Assembly: GCF_002911015.1 (NCBI RefSeq)
Contig: NZ_KZ626895.1
Coordinates: 1 to 53,200 of the forward strand
Source of the DNA: Streptomyces populi
GTDB taxonomy: Bacteria; Actinomycetota; Actinomycetes; Streptomycetales; Streptomycetaceae
DNA: 53,200 nucleotides
Reading direction: 5' to 3'
The position numbers and the translations under genes are program-made. Positions 24,550 to 32,361 of this stretch are shown here, piece by piece (the stretch's first letter is position 1; each line of letters opens with the position of its first letter). The notes beneath the pieces were generated by a model. That model was given only the letters and a program-made list of their open reading frames with translations, was not told the origin of the DNA and did not search any database.

Positions 24550-25392
24550 CTAGGGACGTCGTCGCGGTCCCTGACCCCCGGGGGCGGCGGCGGTCTCGAC
24601 GTCCAGGTCCCGCGGGCGGTGCACCGGCAGCCACCGCTCGGCGTACGCCACCGCGTCCGCCACCGGGAAGAGCCGGGCCCGGGCCGCGCCCACGGTGCCC
24701 CGCACGACGGGACGGTCCCGTTCGAAGTCGGAGCCCAGCTCCTCGAACATCTCGGAGGTGACCGACACCTCCCGCACCGTCTCCCAGCCGGTGGGCGAGG
24801 GCCGTCCGACCTCCACGACGGGCGAGGGGACGCGGTACTCGGCCAGGTGGAAGCTGGTGCAGGCGTCGTAGCCCGCGCCGAGCAGCAGGACGCGGGCTCC
24901 GCCGGCCTCCAGCCGGGCCAGCGGGCTGCGCTCACCGAGCCGGCAGTCGGCCGCGTGCCCGCCGACGACCGCCGTCGCGTCCGGGCCCAGCGCCGCGAAC
25001 GAGGTCTCCGGGTGCGCGCTGCGCAGGGCACCGGGCCAGTTGCGGACCGTCTCGGGTATCACGCCGACACCGCGGGAGGGCGTCACGCGGGGGTCGTAGG
25101 CGGGCATGGTCGCCCGGATGACCGGCCACCACTCCTCGGGGACCGGGGGCCGGCTCCACAGCGCGGGGTCGGAGAGGTCGCCGGACTGTGTCGGGACCAC
25201 CAGGGTGCCGTCCGGGCCGAGCGCGTCGAGCAGTGCCTGCACGACGGCCACGGCGCCGCCGTTGACCCAGCCGAGGGCGCTGAGCGAGGAGTGCACGAGA
25301 AGCGTCTCCCCCGCTCGTACGCCGAGCGTCCGCAGGTCGGCGGCGAGGGTGTCCCGGGTGACGAGAGGGCCGGTCGGAGGGGGTGTCGGCAT
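24550..25392 (-). CDS. AAC(3)-family N-acetyltransferase
   Basis: A 280-aa cytoplasmic protein of the aminoglycoside 3-N-acetyltransferase (antibiotic_NAT) family. Family blocks are LLVHSSLSALGWVNGGAVAVVQALLDA, GTLVVPTQSG, HPETSFAALGPDA and TSFHLAEYRVP. Members include true resistance enzymes and many housekeeping homologues, so resistance cannot be claimed. ATG 25390-25392 has only a weak GGGAAG upstream. It leads an apparent operon with an ABC exporter and diverges from sufR across a 161-base region with several palindromes. Confidence 0.88.
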   Translation of the reverse strand: MPTPPPTGPLVTRDTLAADLRTLGVRAGETLLVHSSLSALGWVNGGAVAVVQALLDALGPDGTLVVPTQSGDLSDPALWSRPPVPEEWWPVIRATMPAYDPRVTPSRGVGVIPETVRNWPGALRSAHPETSFAALGPDATAVVGGHAADCRLGERSPLARLEAGGARVLLLGAGYDACTSFHLAEYRVPSPVVEVGRPSPTGWETVREVSVTSEMFEELGSDFERDRPVVRGTVGAARARLFPVADAVAYAERWLPVHRPRDLDVETAAAPGGQGPRRRP

Positions 25393-25434
25393 GGTCCGGG
25401 AGTCTTCCCGAGCGGCGGTCCGCGCGCCACCGAA

Positions 25435-25482
25435 TTGATCGATCAAAGATCGTTTGCCCAGGTCATCTTAGGTATGCCTAAG
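25435..25482. promoter_or_regulatory. Two palindromes between the AAC(3) gene and sufR
   Basis: TTGATCGATCAA (25435-25446) is a perfect 12-bp palindrome. CTTAGGTATGCCTAAG (25467-25482) has 6-bp arms with the TTAGG and CCTAA halves of actinobacterial iron boxes (IdeR/DmdR), though the spacing is shorter than the 19-bp consensus. Either may bind a regulator of the divergent genes. Confidence 0.45.
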
Positions 25483-25540
25483 TGACACAGCACACCGCCC
25501 GCCCCGGAGGGCGCGGCTTGTCAGGCCCTGAGGAATTACG

Positions 25541-25554
25541 CAACAATGGTGTTG
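25541..25554 (+). promoter_or_regulatory. SufR operator CAAC-N6-GTTG
   Basis: CAACAATGGTGTTG matches the CAAC-N6-GTTG inverted repeat that, from memory, was reported for SufR of Streptomyces avermitilis. A TTGTCA -35-like hexamer at 25518-25523 is 18 bases from AACAAT (25542-25547), which would put the transcript start at the GTG of sufR. The operator would then cover the -10 and the start codon, so holo-SufR would block the operon directly. Confidence 0.75.
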
Positions 25555-26297
25555 TGAAAAACGTCGGCGAGGCTCGGGAGACCCCCGTGGGGGCCCCGCA
25601 GGAGGAACTCGCGACCGGTGAGCGTTCGACGCGCAACCGGGTCGCGCGGTCGATCCTGGACCACGGCCCGTCGACCGTCGCCGACCTGGCGGGCCGACTG
25701 GGCCTGACCCATGCCGCCGTGCGCCGTCATCTGGACGCGCTGGTCGCCGACGACGTCGTGGAAGCACGTGAGCAGCGGGTCTACGGAGCGCGTACGCGCG
25801 GCCGTCCCGCCAAGGTGTTCGCCCTGACCGACTGCGGCCGGGACGCCTTCGACCAGTCCTACGACAAGCTCGCCGAGGACGCCCTGCGCTGGATCGCCGA
25901 GCGCGAGGGCGGGGACGAGGCGGTCCTCTCCTTCGCCCGCGCCCGGATCGCCGCGCAGGCCGGGGCGTACCGCGAGGCCATCGAGGCCGCGACCCCCGAG
26001 GAACGCACGGAAGCCCTGGCGAAGGCCCTCAGCGCGGACGGGTACGCTGCCACGGCGCGCAGCGCACCGGTCGGCGAGCAGCTCTGCCAGCACCACTGCC
26101 CGGTCGCGCATGTCGCCGAGCGGTTCCCGCAGCTGTGCGAGGCGGAGACGGAGTTCTTCTCCCAGCTGCTCGGCACGCATGTCCAGCGACTGGCCACCAT
26201 CGCCCACGGCGACGGGGTGTGCACGACGTTCATCCCCAACATTTCGCACGACACTCACAACGCATCCGCAAGCACGGCCGGGAGGAACCCCGCATGA
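25554..26297 (+). CDS. sufR: Fe-S cluster-sensing repressor SufR
   Basis: ArsR/DeoR-like winged-helix repressor (247 aa) of the suf operon that senses Fe-S status by carrying a cluster. The HTH is at about 28-75 (VARSILDHGPSTVADLAGRLGLTHAAVRRHLDALV). With GTG 25554 as start, the cluster ligands fall at Cys178, Cys182 and Cys195 (CQHHCPVAHVAERFPQLC), the same numbering I recall for the S. avermitilis protein. This supports the start over an in-frame GTG at 25482. The mRNA is probably leaderless. The stop overlaps sufB as ATGA. Confidence 0.93.
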   Translation: MKNVGEARETPVGAPQEELATGERSTRNRVARSILDHGPSTVADLAGRLGLTHAAVRRHLDALVADDVVEAREQRVYGARTRGRPAKVFALTDCGRDAFDQSYDKLAEDALRWIAEREGGDEAVLSFARARIAAQAGAYREAIEAATPEERTEALAKALSADGYAATARSAPVGEQLCQHHCPVAHVAERFPQLCEAETEFFSQLLGTHVQRLATIAHGDGVCTTFIPNISHDTHNASASTAGRNPA

Positions 26298-27715
26298 CGC
26301 TCCCCACGGAGACTGCCCACCCCGAACTCGAGGGTCTGGGCAAGTACGAATACGGCTGGGCCGACTCCGACACGGCCGGCGCCTCCGCCAAGCGCGGCAT
26401 CAATGAGGACGTCGTCCGGGACATCTCCGCGAAGAAGAGCGAGCCGGAGTGGATGACCAAGCTCCGCCTCAAGGGCCTGCGCCTCTTCGAGAAGAAGCCC
26501 ATGCCCAACTGGGGTTCCGACCTGTCGGGCATCGACTTCGACAACATCAAGTACTTCGTGCGTTCCACGGAGAAGCAGGCGGAGTCCTGGGAGGACCTGC
26601 CCGAGGACATCAAGAACACGTACGACAAGCTCGGCATCCCCGAGGCGGAGAAGCAGCGCCTCGTCGCCGGTGTCGCCGCCCAGTACGAGTCCGAGGTCGT
26701 CTACCACCAGATCCGTGAGGACCTGGAGGAGCAGGGCGTCATCTTCCTGGACACCGACACCGCCCTGAAGGAGCACCCGGAGCTCTTCAAGGAGTACTTC
26801 GGCACGGTCATCCCGGTCGGCGACAACAAGTTCGCGTCGCTGAACACCGCGGTGTGGTCCGGCGGCTCCTTCATCTACGTGCCGAAGGGCGTGCACGTCG
26901 AGATCCCGCTCCAGGCCTACTTCCGTATCAACACGGAGAACATGGGCCAGTTCGAGCGGACGCTGATCATCGTCGACGAGGACGCCTACGTCCACTACGT
27001 CGAGGGCTGCACGGCGCCGATCTACAAGTCGGACTCCCTGCACTCCGCGGTCGTCGAGATCATCGTGAAGAAGGGCGCCCGCTGCCGTTACACGACCATC
27101 CAGAACTGGTCGAACAACGTCTACAACCTGGTCACCAAGCGCGCCGTGGCGTACGAGGGCGCGACCATGGAGTGGATCGACGGCAACATCGGCTCCAAGG
27201 TCACCATGAAGTACCCGGCCGTCTACCTGATGGGCGAGCACGCCAAGGGCGAGACCCTGTCCATCGCCTTCGCGGGCGAGGGGCAGCACCAGGACGCCGG
27301 CTCCAAGATGGTCCACATGGCGCCGAACACCTCCTCGAACATCGTGTCGAAGTCCGTGGCGCGCGGCGGCGGCCGCACGTCCTACCGCGGTCTCGTCGAG
27401 ATCGGCGAGGGCGCCCACGGCTCCAAGTCCAACGTCCTGTGCGACGCGCTGCTCGTCGACACCATCTCCCGCTCGGACACGTACCCGTACGTGGACGTCC
27501 GCGAGGACGACGTGTCCATGGGCCACGAGGCGACCGTCTCCAAGGTCTCCGAGGACCAGCTCTTCTACCTGATGAGCCGCGGTCTGACCGAGTTCGAGGC
27601 GATGGCCATGATCGTGCGCGGCTTCGTCGAGCCGATCGCCAAGGAACTGCCCATGGAGTACGCCCTCGAGCTCAACCGGCTGATCGAGCTCCAGATGGAG
27701 GGCGCGGTCGGTTAA
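26294..27715 (+). CDS. sufB: Fe-S cluster assembly scaffold SufB
   Basis: SufB (473 aa) forms the SufBC2D scaffold on which Fe-S clusters are built. The protein is near-canonical throughout: FDNIKYFVRSTEKQAESWEDLP, the beta-helix core (SFIYVPKGVHVEIPLQAYFRI, HYVEGCTAPIYKSDSLHSAVVEI) and the C-terminal helical part SKVSEDQLFYLMSRGLTEFEAMAMIVRGF. Conserved cysteines are seen in VEGCTAP and SNVLCDALL. GGGAGGA precedes ATG 26294, which overlaps the sufR stop. No intein is present, unlike the SufB of some mycobacteria. Confidence 0.98.
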   Translation: MTLPTETAHPELEGLGKYEYGWADSDTAGASAKRGINEDVVRDISAKKSEPEWMTKLRLKGLRLFEKKPMPNWGSDLSGIDFDNIKYFVRSTEKQAESWEDLPEDIKNTYDKLGIPEAEKQRLVAGVAAQYESEVVYHQIREDLEEQGVIFLDTDTALKEHPELFKEYFGTVIPVGDNKFASLNTAVWSGGSFIYVPKGVHVEIPLQAYFRINTENMGQFERTLIIVDEDAYVHYVEGCTAPIYKSDSLHSAVVEIIVKKGARCRYTTIQNWSNNVYNLVTKRAVAYEGATMEWIDGNIGSKVTMKYPAVYLMGEHAKGETLSIAFAGEGQHQDAGSKMVHMAPNTSSNIVSKSVARGGGRTSYRGLVEIGEGAHGSKSNVLCDALLVDTISRSDTYPYVDVREDDVSMGHEATVSKVSEDQLFYLMSRGLTEFEAMAMIVRGFVEPIAKELPMEYALELNRLIELQMEGAVG

Positions 27716-27773
27716 TCCCGAGCCGCAGTCCCCGTCAAGCCACTCACGCAAGAAAGCGAGCAGACCGACAGCC

Positions 27774-28955
27774 ATGGCTGAGGCTCAGAACATCCCGGTC
27801 GGATCCACGACGGCCGGCCAGATCGCGGTGGCCGCCGAGTCGACCGTCGCCACGCGCATGAGCGCGCCCCCGTCCTTCGACGTGGCGGACTTCCCGGTCC
27901 CCCACGGCCGCGAGGAGGAGTGGCGGTTCACCCCGCTGGAGCGCCTGCGCGGGCTGCACGACGGCACCGCCGTCGCGACCGGCGGCGGCGTACGGGTCGA
28001 GGTGCAGGCCCCCGAGGGCGTCACCGTCGAGACCGTCGCCCGCGACGACGCGCGGATCGGCCGGGCCGGCACGCCGGTGGACCGTGTCGCCGCCCAGGCC
28101 TACTCGGCGTTCGAGAAGGCCGGCGTCGTCACCGTCCCCAAGGAGGCGGTGCTCACCGAGCCCATCCGCATCGCCGTGCACGGCGAGGGCGGGGTCGCCT
28201 ACGGCCACCAGGTCATCGAACTGGGAGCCTTCGCCGAGGCCGTCGTCGTCATCGACCACACCGGTGACGCGGTCCTCGCCGCCAACGTCGACTACGTCCT
28301 CGGCGACGGCGCCAAGCTGACCGTCGTCTCCGTCCAGGACTGGGACGACACGGCCGTCCACGTCGGCCAGCACAACGCGCTGATCGGCCGCGACGCCACC
28401 TTCAAGTCGTTCGTCGTCACCTTCGGCGGCGACGTCGTGCGCCTGCACCCCCGCGTCGCGTACGCGGGCACCGGCGGCGAGGCCGAGCTGTTCGGCCTGT
28501 ACTTCACGGACGCCGGCCAGCACCAGGAGCACCGCCTCCTGGTCGACCACAACACCCCGCACTGCAAGTCCAACGTCATGTACAAGGGCGCGCTGCAGGG
28601 CGAGGGGGCGCACGCCGTCTGGATCGGCGACGTCCTCATCGAGGCCAAGGCCGAGGGCACGGACACCTACGAGATGAACCGCAACCTGGTTCTGACCGAC
28701 GGCGCCCGCGTCGACTCCGTGCCGAACCTGGAGATCGAGACCGGCGAGATCGTCGGCGCCGGCCACGCCTCCGCGACCGGCCGCTTCGACGACGAGCAGC
28801 TCTTCTACCTGATGGCCCGCGGCATCCCGGCCGACGAGGCCCGCCGTCTGGTGGTCCGCGGCTTCTTCGCCGAGCTGGTCCAGCAGATCGGTGTCGACGA
28901 CATCGAAGAGCGCCTTCTCGTGAAGATCGACGAGGAGCTGGAGGCGTCGCTCTGA
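27774..28955 (+). CDS. sufD: Fe-S cluster assembly protein SufD
   Basis: SufD (393 aa), the SufB paralogue in the SufBCD complex, involved in iron entry. It has the N-terminal helical PHGREEEWRFTPLERLRGL segment, the beta-helix core and the family C-terminus (RFDDEQLFYLMARGIPADEARRLVVRGFFAELV). His and Cys in NTPHCKSNVMYKGAL lie where the SufD metal residues are expected. It starts 58 bases after sufB with only a weak ribosome binding site. The stop overlaps the next start as TGATG. Confidence 0.97.
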   Translation: MAEAQNIPVGSTTAGQIAVAAESTVATRMSAPPSFDVADFPVPHGREEEWRFTPLERLRGLHDGTAVATGGGVRVEVQAPEGVTVETVARDDARIGRAGTPVDRVAAQAYSAFEKAGVVTVPKEAVLTEPIRIAVHGEGGVAYGHQVIELGAFAEAVVVIDHTGDAVLAANVDYVLGDGAKLTVVSVQDWDDTAVHVGQHNALIGRDATFKSFVVTFGGDVVRLHPRVAYAGTGGEAELFGLYFTDAGQHQEHRLLVDHNTPHCKSNVMYKGALQGEGAHAVWIGDVLIEAKAEGTDTYEMNRNLVLTDGARVDSVPNLEIETGEIVGAGHASATGRFDDEQLFYLMARGIPADEARRLVVRGFFAELVQQIGVDDIEERLLVKIDEELEASL

Positions 28956-29278
28956 TGCCCGGCACCTTCGTGCGCGCCTGTGGGCTGAGCGAGCTGGAGG
29001 AGAACACCCCCAAACGGGTGGAACTCGACGGCACGCCGGTCTCGGTCGTGATGACCGAGGGGGAGGTGTTCGCGATCAACGACATCTGCTCGCACGCGAA
29101 CGTCTCGCTCTCCGAGGGCGAGGTGGAGGACTGTCAGATCGAATGCTGGCTGCACGGCTCCGCGTTCGACCTCCGCACCGGCAAGCCGTCCGGTCTTCCC
29201 GCGACGCGCCCCGTCCCCGTATACCCCGTTCAGATCGAAGGGGACGACGTGCTCGTCTCCCTCAACCAGGAGTCCTGA
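28955..29278 (+). CDS. Rieske [2Fe-2S] ferredoxin-type protein of the suf operon
   Basis: A 107-aa soluble Rieske ferredoxin of the bacterial NirD/bphA3-like small class. Cluster ligands are Cys45-x-His47 and Cys64-x2-His67, in DICSHANVSLSEGEVEDCQIECWLHGSAFDL. Its position between sufD and sufC with translational coupling is typical of actinobacterial suf operons. It probably supplies electrons or receives clusters during assembly, but its partner is unproven. Confidence 0.93.
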   Translation: MPGTFVRACGLSELEENTPKRVELDGTPVSVVMTEGEVFAINDICSHANVSLSEGEVEDCQIECWLHGSAFDLRTGKPSGLPATRPVPVYPVQIEGDDVLVSLNQES

Positions 29279-29285
29279 GGCACCC

Positions 29286-30050
29286 ATGGCAACGCTTGAA
29301 ATCCACGACCTGCACGTCACCGTCGAGGCCGACAACGCCACGAAGGAGATCCTCAAGGGCGTCGACCTGACCGTGAAGCAGGGCGAGACGCACGCCATCA
29401 TGGGCCCCAACGGCTCCGGCAAGTCGACCCTCGCCTACTCGCTCGCGGGCCACCCGAAGTACACGGTCACCGGCGGCACCGTCACCCTCGACGGCGAGGA
29501 CGTCCTGGAGATGTCCGTCGACGAGCGCGCCCGCGCGGGCCTGTTCCTGGCGATGCAGTACCCGGTCGAGATCCCCGGCGTCTCGGTCTCCAACTTCCTG
29601 CGCACCTCCGCCACCGCCGTCCGCGGCGAGGCCCCCAAGCTGCGCACCTGGGTGAAGGAGGTCAAGGAGACCATGGAGCGCCTCTCCATGGACCCCTCCT
29701 TCGCCGAGCGCAACGTCAACGAGGGCTTCTCCGGCGGTGAGAAGAAGCGCCACGAGATCCTCCAGCTCGAGCTGCTCAAGCCGAAGATGGCGATCCTCGA
29801 CGAGACCGACTCCGGCCTGGACGTCGACGCCCTGCGCATCGTCTCCGAGGGCGTCAACCGCGTCCGCGAGACCGGCGAGGTGGGCACCCTGCTCATCACC
29901 CACTACACGCGCATCCTGCGCTACATCAAGCCCGACTTCGTCCACGTCTTCTCCGGCGGCCGCATCGTCGAGTCCGGCGGCGCCGAGCTCGCCGACAAGC
30001 TGGAGAACGAGGGCTACGAGGCTTACACGAAGGGTGGCGTATCCGCGTGA
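29286..30050 (+). CDS. sufC: Fe-S cluster assembly ATPase SufC
   Basis: ABC-type ATPase (254 aa) that drives shape changes in the SufBC2D scaffold in the cytoplasm. Walker A is MGPNGSGKST, the signature is FSGGEKKRHE, Walker B is MAILDETDSGLDVDAL, and the H-loop is LLITHYTRIL. These are the SufC-specific variants. It starts 7 bases after the Rieske gene, and its stop overlaps the sufS GTG. Confidence 0.98.
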   Translation: MATLEIHDLHVTVEADNATKEILKGVDLTVKQGETHAIMGPNGSGKSTLAYSLAGHPKYTVTGGTVTLDGEDVLEMSVDERARAGLFLAMQYPVEIPGVSVSNFLRTSATAVRGEAPKLRTWVKEVKETMERLSMDPSFAERNVNEGFSGGEKKRHEILQLELLKPKMAILDETDSGLDVDALRIVSEGVNRVRETGEVGTLLITHYTRILRYIKPDFVHVFSGGRIVESGGAELADKLENEGYEAYTKGGVSA

Positions 30051-31303
30051 CGCAGCTGCCGGGCCTCCTCGACACCGAGGCGATCCGCAAGGACTTCCCC
30101 ATCCTGGACCGCCAGGTCCACGACGGCAAGAAGATCGTGTACCTGGACAATGCGGCGACCTCGCAGAAGCCGCGCCAGGTGCTGGACGCCCTGAGCGAGT
30201 ACTACGAGCGCTACAACGCCAACGTCCACCGCGGTGTGCATGTGCTCGCCGAGGAGGCCACGGCGCTGTACGAGGGCGCGCGCGACAAGATCGCCGCCTT
30301 CATCAACGCTCCGAGCCGCGACGAGGTGATCTTCACCAAGAACGCCTCCGAGTCGCTCAACCTCGTGGCCAACATGCTCGGCTGGGCCGAGGAGCCCTAC
30401 CGGGTCGACCACGAGACCGAGATCGTCATCACGGAGATGGAGCACCACTCCAACATCGTCCCGTGGCAGCTGCTCTCGCAGCGCACCGGCGCGAAGCTGA
30501 AGTGGTTCGGCCTCACCGACGACGGCCGTCTCGACCTGTCGAACATCGACGAGATCATCACGGAGAAGACGAAGATCGTCTCCTTCGTGCTGGTGTCGAA
30601 CATCCTGGGCACCGTGAACCCGGTCGAGGCGATAGTGCGCCGCGCCCAGGAGGTCGGCGCCCTGGTCCTGATCGACGCGTCCCAGGCCGCGCCGCACATG
30701 CCGCTCGACGTCCAGGCCCTCCAGGCCGACTTCGTGGCCTTCACCGGCCACAAGATGTGCGGCCCGACCGGCATCGGCGTCCTGTGGGGCCGCCAGGAAC
30801 TCCTGGAGGACCTCCCGCCGTTCCTCGGCGGCGGCGAGATGATCGAGACCGTGTCGATGCACTCGTCGACCTACGCTCCGGCGCCGCACAAGTTCGAGGC
30901 GGGCACGCCCCCGATCGCGCAGGCGGTCGGCCTCGGCGCGGCGATCGACTACCTGAACTCGATCGGCATGGACAAGATCCTCGCCCACGAGCACGCGCTC
31001 ACCGAGTACGCGGTGAAGCGGCTCGCGGAGGTCCCCGACCTGAGGATCATCGGCCCCACCACGGCCGAGGACCGCGGCGCGGCGATCTCGTTCACGCTGG
31101 GCGACATCCACCCGCACGACGTGGGCCAGGTTCTCGACGAGCAGGGCATCGCGGTCCGGGTCGGCCACCACTGCGCCCGTCCGGTCTGCCTGCGCTACGG
31201 AATTCCTGCGACGACGCGGGCGTCGTTCTATCTGTACTCCACGCCGTCCGAGATCGACGCTCTGGTCGACGGCCTGGAGCACGTACGGAACTTCTTCGGC
31301 TGA
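30047..31303 (+). CDS. sufS: Cysteine desulfurase SufS
   Basis: PLP-dependent enzyme (418 aa) that removes sulfur from cysteine for cluster assembly. The PLP lysine is Lys236 in FTGHKMCGPTGIGVLWG. The catalytic cysteine is Cys376 in RVGHHCARPVCLRYG, within the short group II loop typical of SufS. GTG 30047 overlaps the sufC stop (GTGA). The neighbouring SufU is its sulfur acceptor in Gram-positive bacteria. Confidence 0.98.
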   Translation: MTQLPGLLDTEAIRKDFPILDRQVHDGKKIVYLDNAATSQKPRQVLDALSEYYERYNANVHRGVHVLAEEATALYEGARDKIAAFINAPSRDEVIFTKNASESLNLVANMLGWAEEPYRVDHETEIVITEMEHHSNIVPWQLLSQRTGAKLKWFGLTDDGRLDLSNIDEIITEKTKIVSFVLVSNILGTVNPVEAIVRRAQEVGALVLIDASQAAPHMPLDVQALQADFVAFTGHKMCGPTGIGVLWGRQELLEDLPPFLGGGEMIETVSMHSSTYAPAPHKFEAGTPPIAQAVGLGAAIDYLNSIGMDKILAHEHALTEYAVKRLAEVPDLRIIGPTTAEDRGAAISFTLGDIHPHDVGQVLDEQGIAVRVGHHCARPVCLRYGIPATTRASFYLYSTPSEIDALVDGLEHVRNFFG

Positions 31304-31330
31304 GGGGCTGGCTGGGACGTGCTGTGCTAT

Positions 31331-31361
31331 CCCGGGGGGCAACCCCCGGACCCCCGGCCGG
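31331..31361. repeat. Dispersed 31-bp C/G-rich intergenic repeat, copy 2
   Basis: Matches the unit at 23566-23596 at 29 of 31 bases. It lies in the 98-base gap between sufS and sufU and may fold in the mRNA, slightly separating expression of the two genes. Confidence 0.75.
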
Positions 31362-31401
31362 AAGGCCATGTATCGGACGCTGGGATGCGAGGTTCGCCGC
31401 A

Positions 31402-31866
31402 GTGAAGCTGGATTCGATGTACCAGGAAGTCATCCTGGACCACTACAAGCACCCGCACGGGCGCGGTCTCCGGGACGGCGACGCCGAGGTGCACCACGTC
31501 AATCCCACGTGCGGTGACGAGATCACCCTGCGCGTGAAGTACGACGGCGAGCGGATCGAGGACATCTCGTACGAGGGCCAGGGCTGCTCGATCAGCCAGG
31601 CCTCGGCCTCCGTGCTGAACGACCTCCTGGTCGGCAAGGACGTGTCCGACGCGCAGCGGATCCAGGAGACCTTCCTGGAACTGATGCAGTCCAAGGGCCG
31701 GATCGAGCCCGACGACGCGATGGAGGAGGTGCTGGAGGACGCGGTCGCGTTCGCCGGTGTCTCCAAGTACCCGGCCCGGGTCAAGTGCGCCCTCCTGAGC
31801 TGGATGGCGTGGAAGGACGCGACGGCCCAGGCTCTGGGCGAGAGCGCCGAGAGGAAGACGGCATGA
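31402..31866 (+). CDS. sufU: Zinc-dependent sulfurtransferase SufU
   Basis: SufU (154 aa) accepts sulfane sulfur from SufS through a zinc-bound cysteine. The zinc ligands of the family are seen at Cys37, Asp39 (NPTCGDEI), Cys62 (GQGCSIS) and Cys129 (RVKCALLSW). The insert between the last two cysteines marks SufU rather than IscU. GTG 31402 (VKLDSMYQEVILDHYKHP) has GAGG about 10 bases upstream. A longer upstream frame is only a shadow. The stop overlaps the next gene as ATGA. Confidence 0.96.
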   Translation: MKLDSMYQEVILDHYKHPHGRGLRDGDAEVHHVNPTCGDEITLRVKYDGERIEDISYEGQGCSISQASASVLNDLLVGKDVSDAQRIQETFLELMQSKGRIEPDDAMEEVLEDAVAFAGVSKYPARVKCALLSWMAWKDATAQALGESAERKTA

Positions 31867-32273
31867 GCGAGAACACTGTGACATCGGACGAGACCGTCGT
31901 GACGTCGGACGAGTCCGCGGTCGCGGCCGGCACCGCCGCGGCGGGCGAGGGCCTGACGTCGAAGCCGGCCTCGGAGGAAGAGGTCCGCGAGGCGCTCTAC
32001 GACGTCGTGGACCCCGAGCTGGGCATCGACGTCGTCAACCTCGGCCTCATCTACGGCATCCACATCGACGACGCGAACATCGCGACGATCGACATGACCC
32101 TGACGTCCGCGGCCTGTCCGCTCACCGACGTCATCGAGGACCAGGCCAAGTCCGCCACGGACGGCCTCGTCAACGAACTGCGCATCAACTGGGTCTGGAT
32201 GCCGCCGTGGGGCCCGGACAAGATCACGGACGACGGCCGCGAGCAGCTCCGGGCGCTCGGGTTCAACGTCTGA
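31863..32273 (+). CDS. sufT: MIP18/DUF59 family protein (SufT-like)
   Basis: A 136-aa Fe-S cluster assembly or delivery factor of the DUF59/PaaD family. After an acidic, low-complexity N-terminus of about 35 residues comes the domain (REALYDVVDPELGIDVVNLGLIYGI, then MTLTSAACPLTDVIEDQ with its conserved cysteine). It is translationally coupled to sufU and ends the suf operon before a UUCG-capped terminator. In other actinobacteria this protein matures Fe-S enzymes. Confidence 0.93.
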   Translation: MSENTVTSDETVVTSDESAVAAGTAAAGEGLTSKPASEEEVREALYDVVDPELGIDVVNLGLIYGIHIDDANIATIDMTLTSAACPLTDVIEDQAKSATDGLVNELRINWVWMPPWGPDKITDDGREQLRALGFNV

Positions 32274-32304
32274 TTCCCGGAGCTCCGGCTTCCGGACACC
32301 TCGC

Positions 32305-32334
32305 ACGGGGCGGCACCTTCGGGTGCCGCCCCGT
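32305..32334 (+). terminator. Terminator of the suf operon
   Basis: Perfect 13-bp arms (ACGGGGCGGCACC and GGTGCCGCCCCGT) enclose a TTCG tetraloop, 31 bases after the last suf stop codon, with a T-rich stretch after it. Confidence 0.92.
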
Positions 32335-32361
32335 CGTGTTGTCCCCGTGGACGTCCCGGGC

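Noticed and set aside
25482..25553. Earlier GTG start for SufR
   Set aside because: It would add 24 residues across the operator. The later GTG gives the cysteine numbering expected for SufR and leaves the operator upstream.
29737..31866. 709-codon frame ending as sufU
   Set aside because: Only the last 154 codons are natural. The rest is Ser/Pro/Arg-rich and lies over sufC and sufS in another frame.
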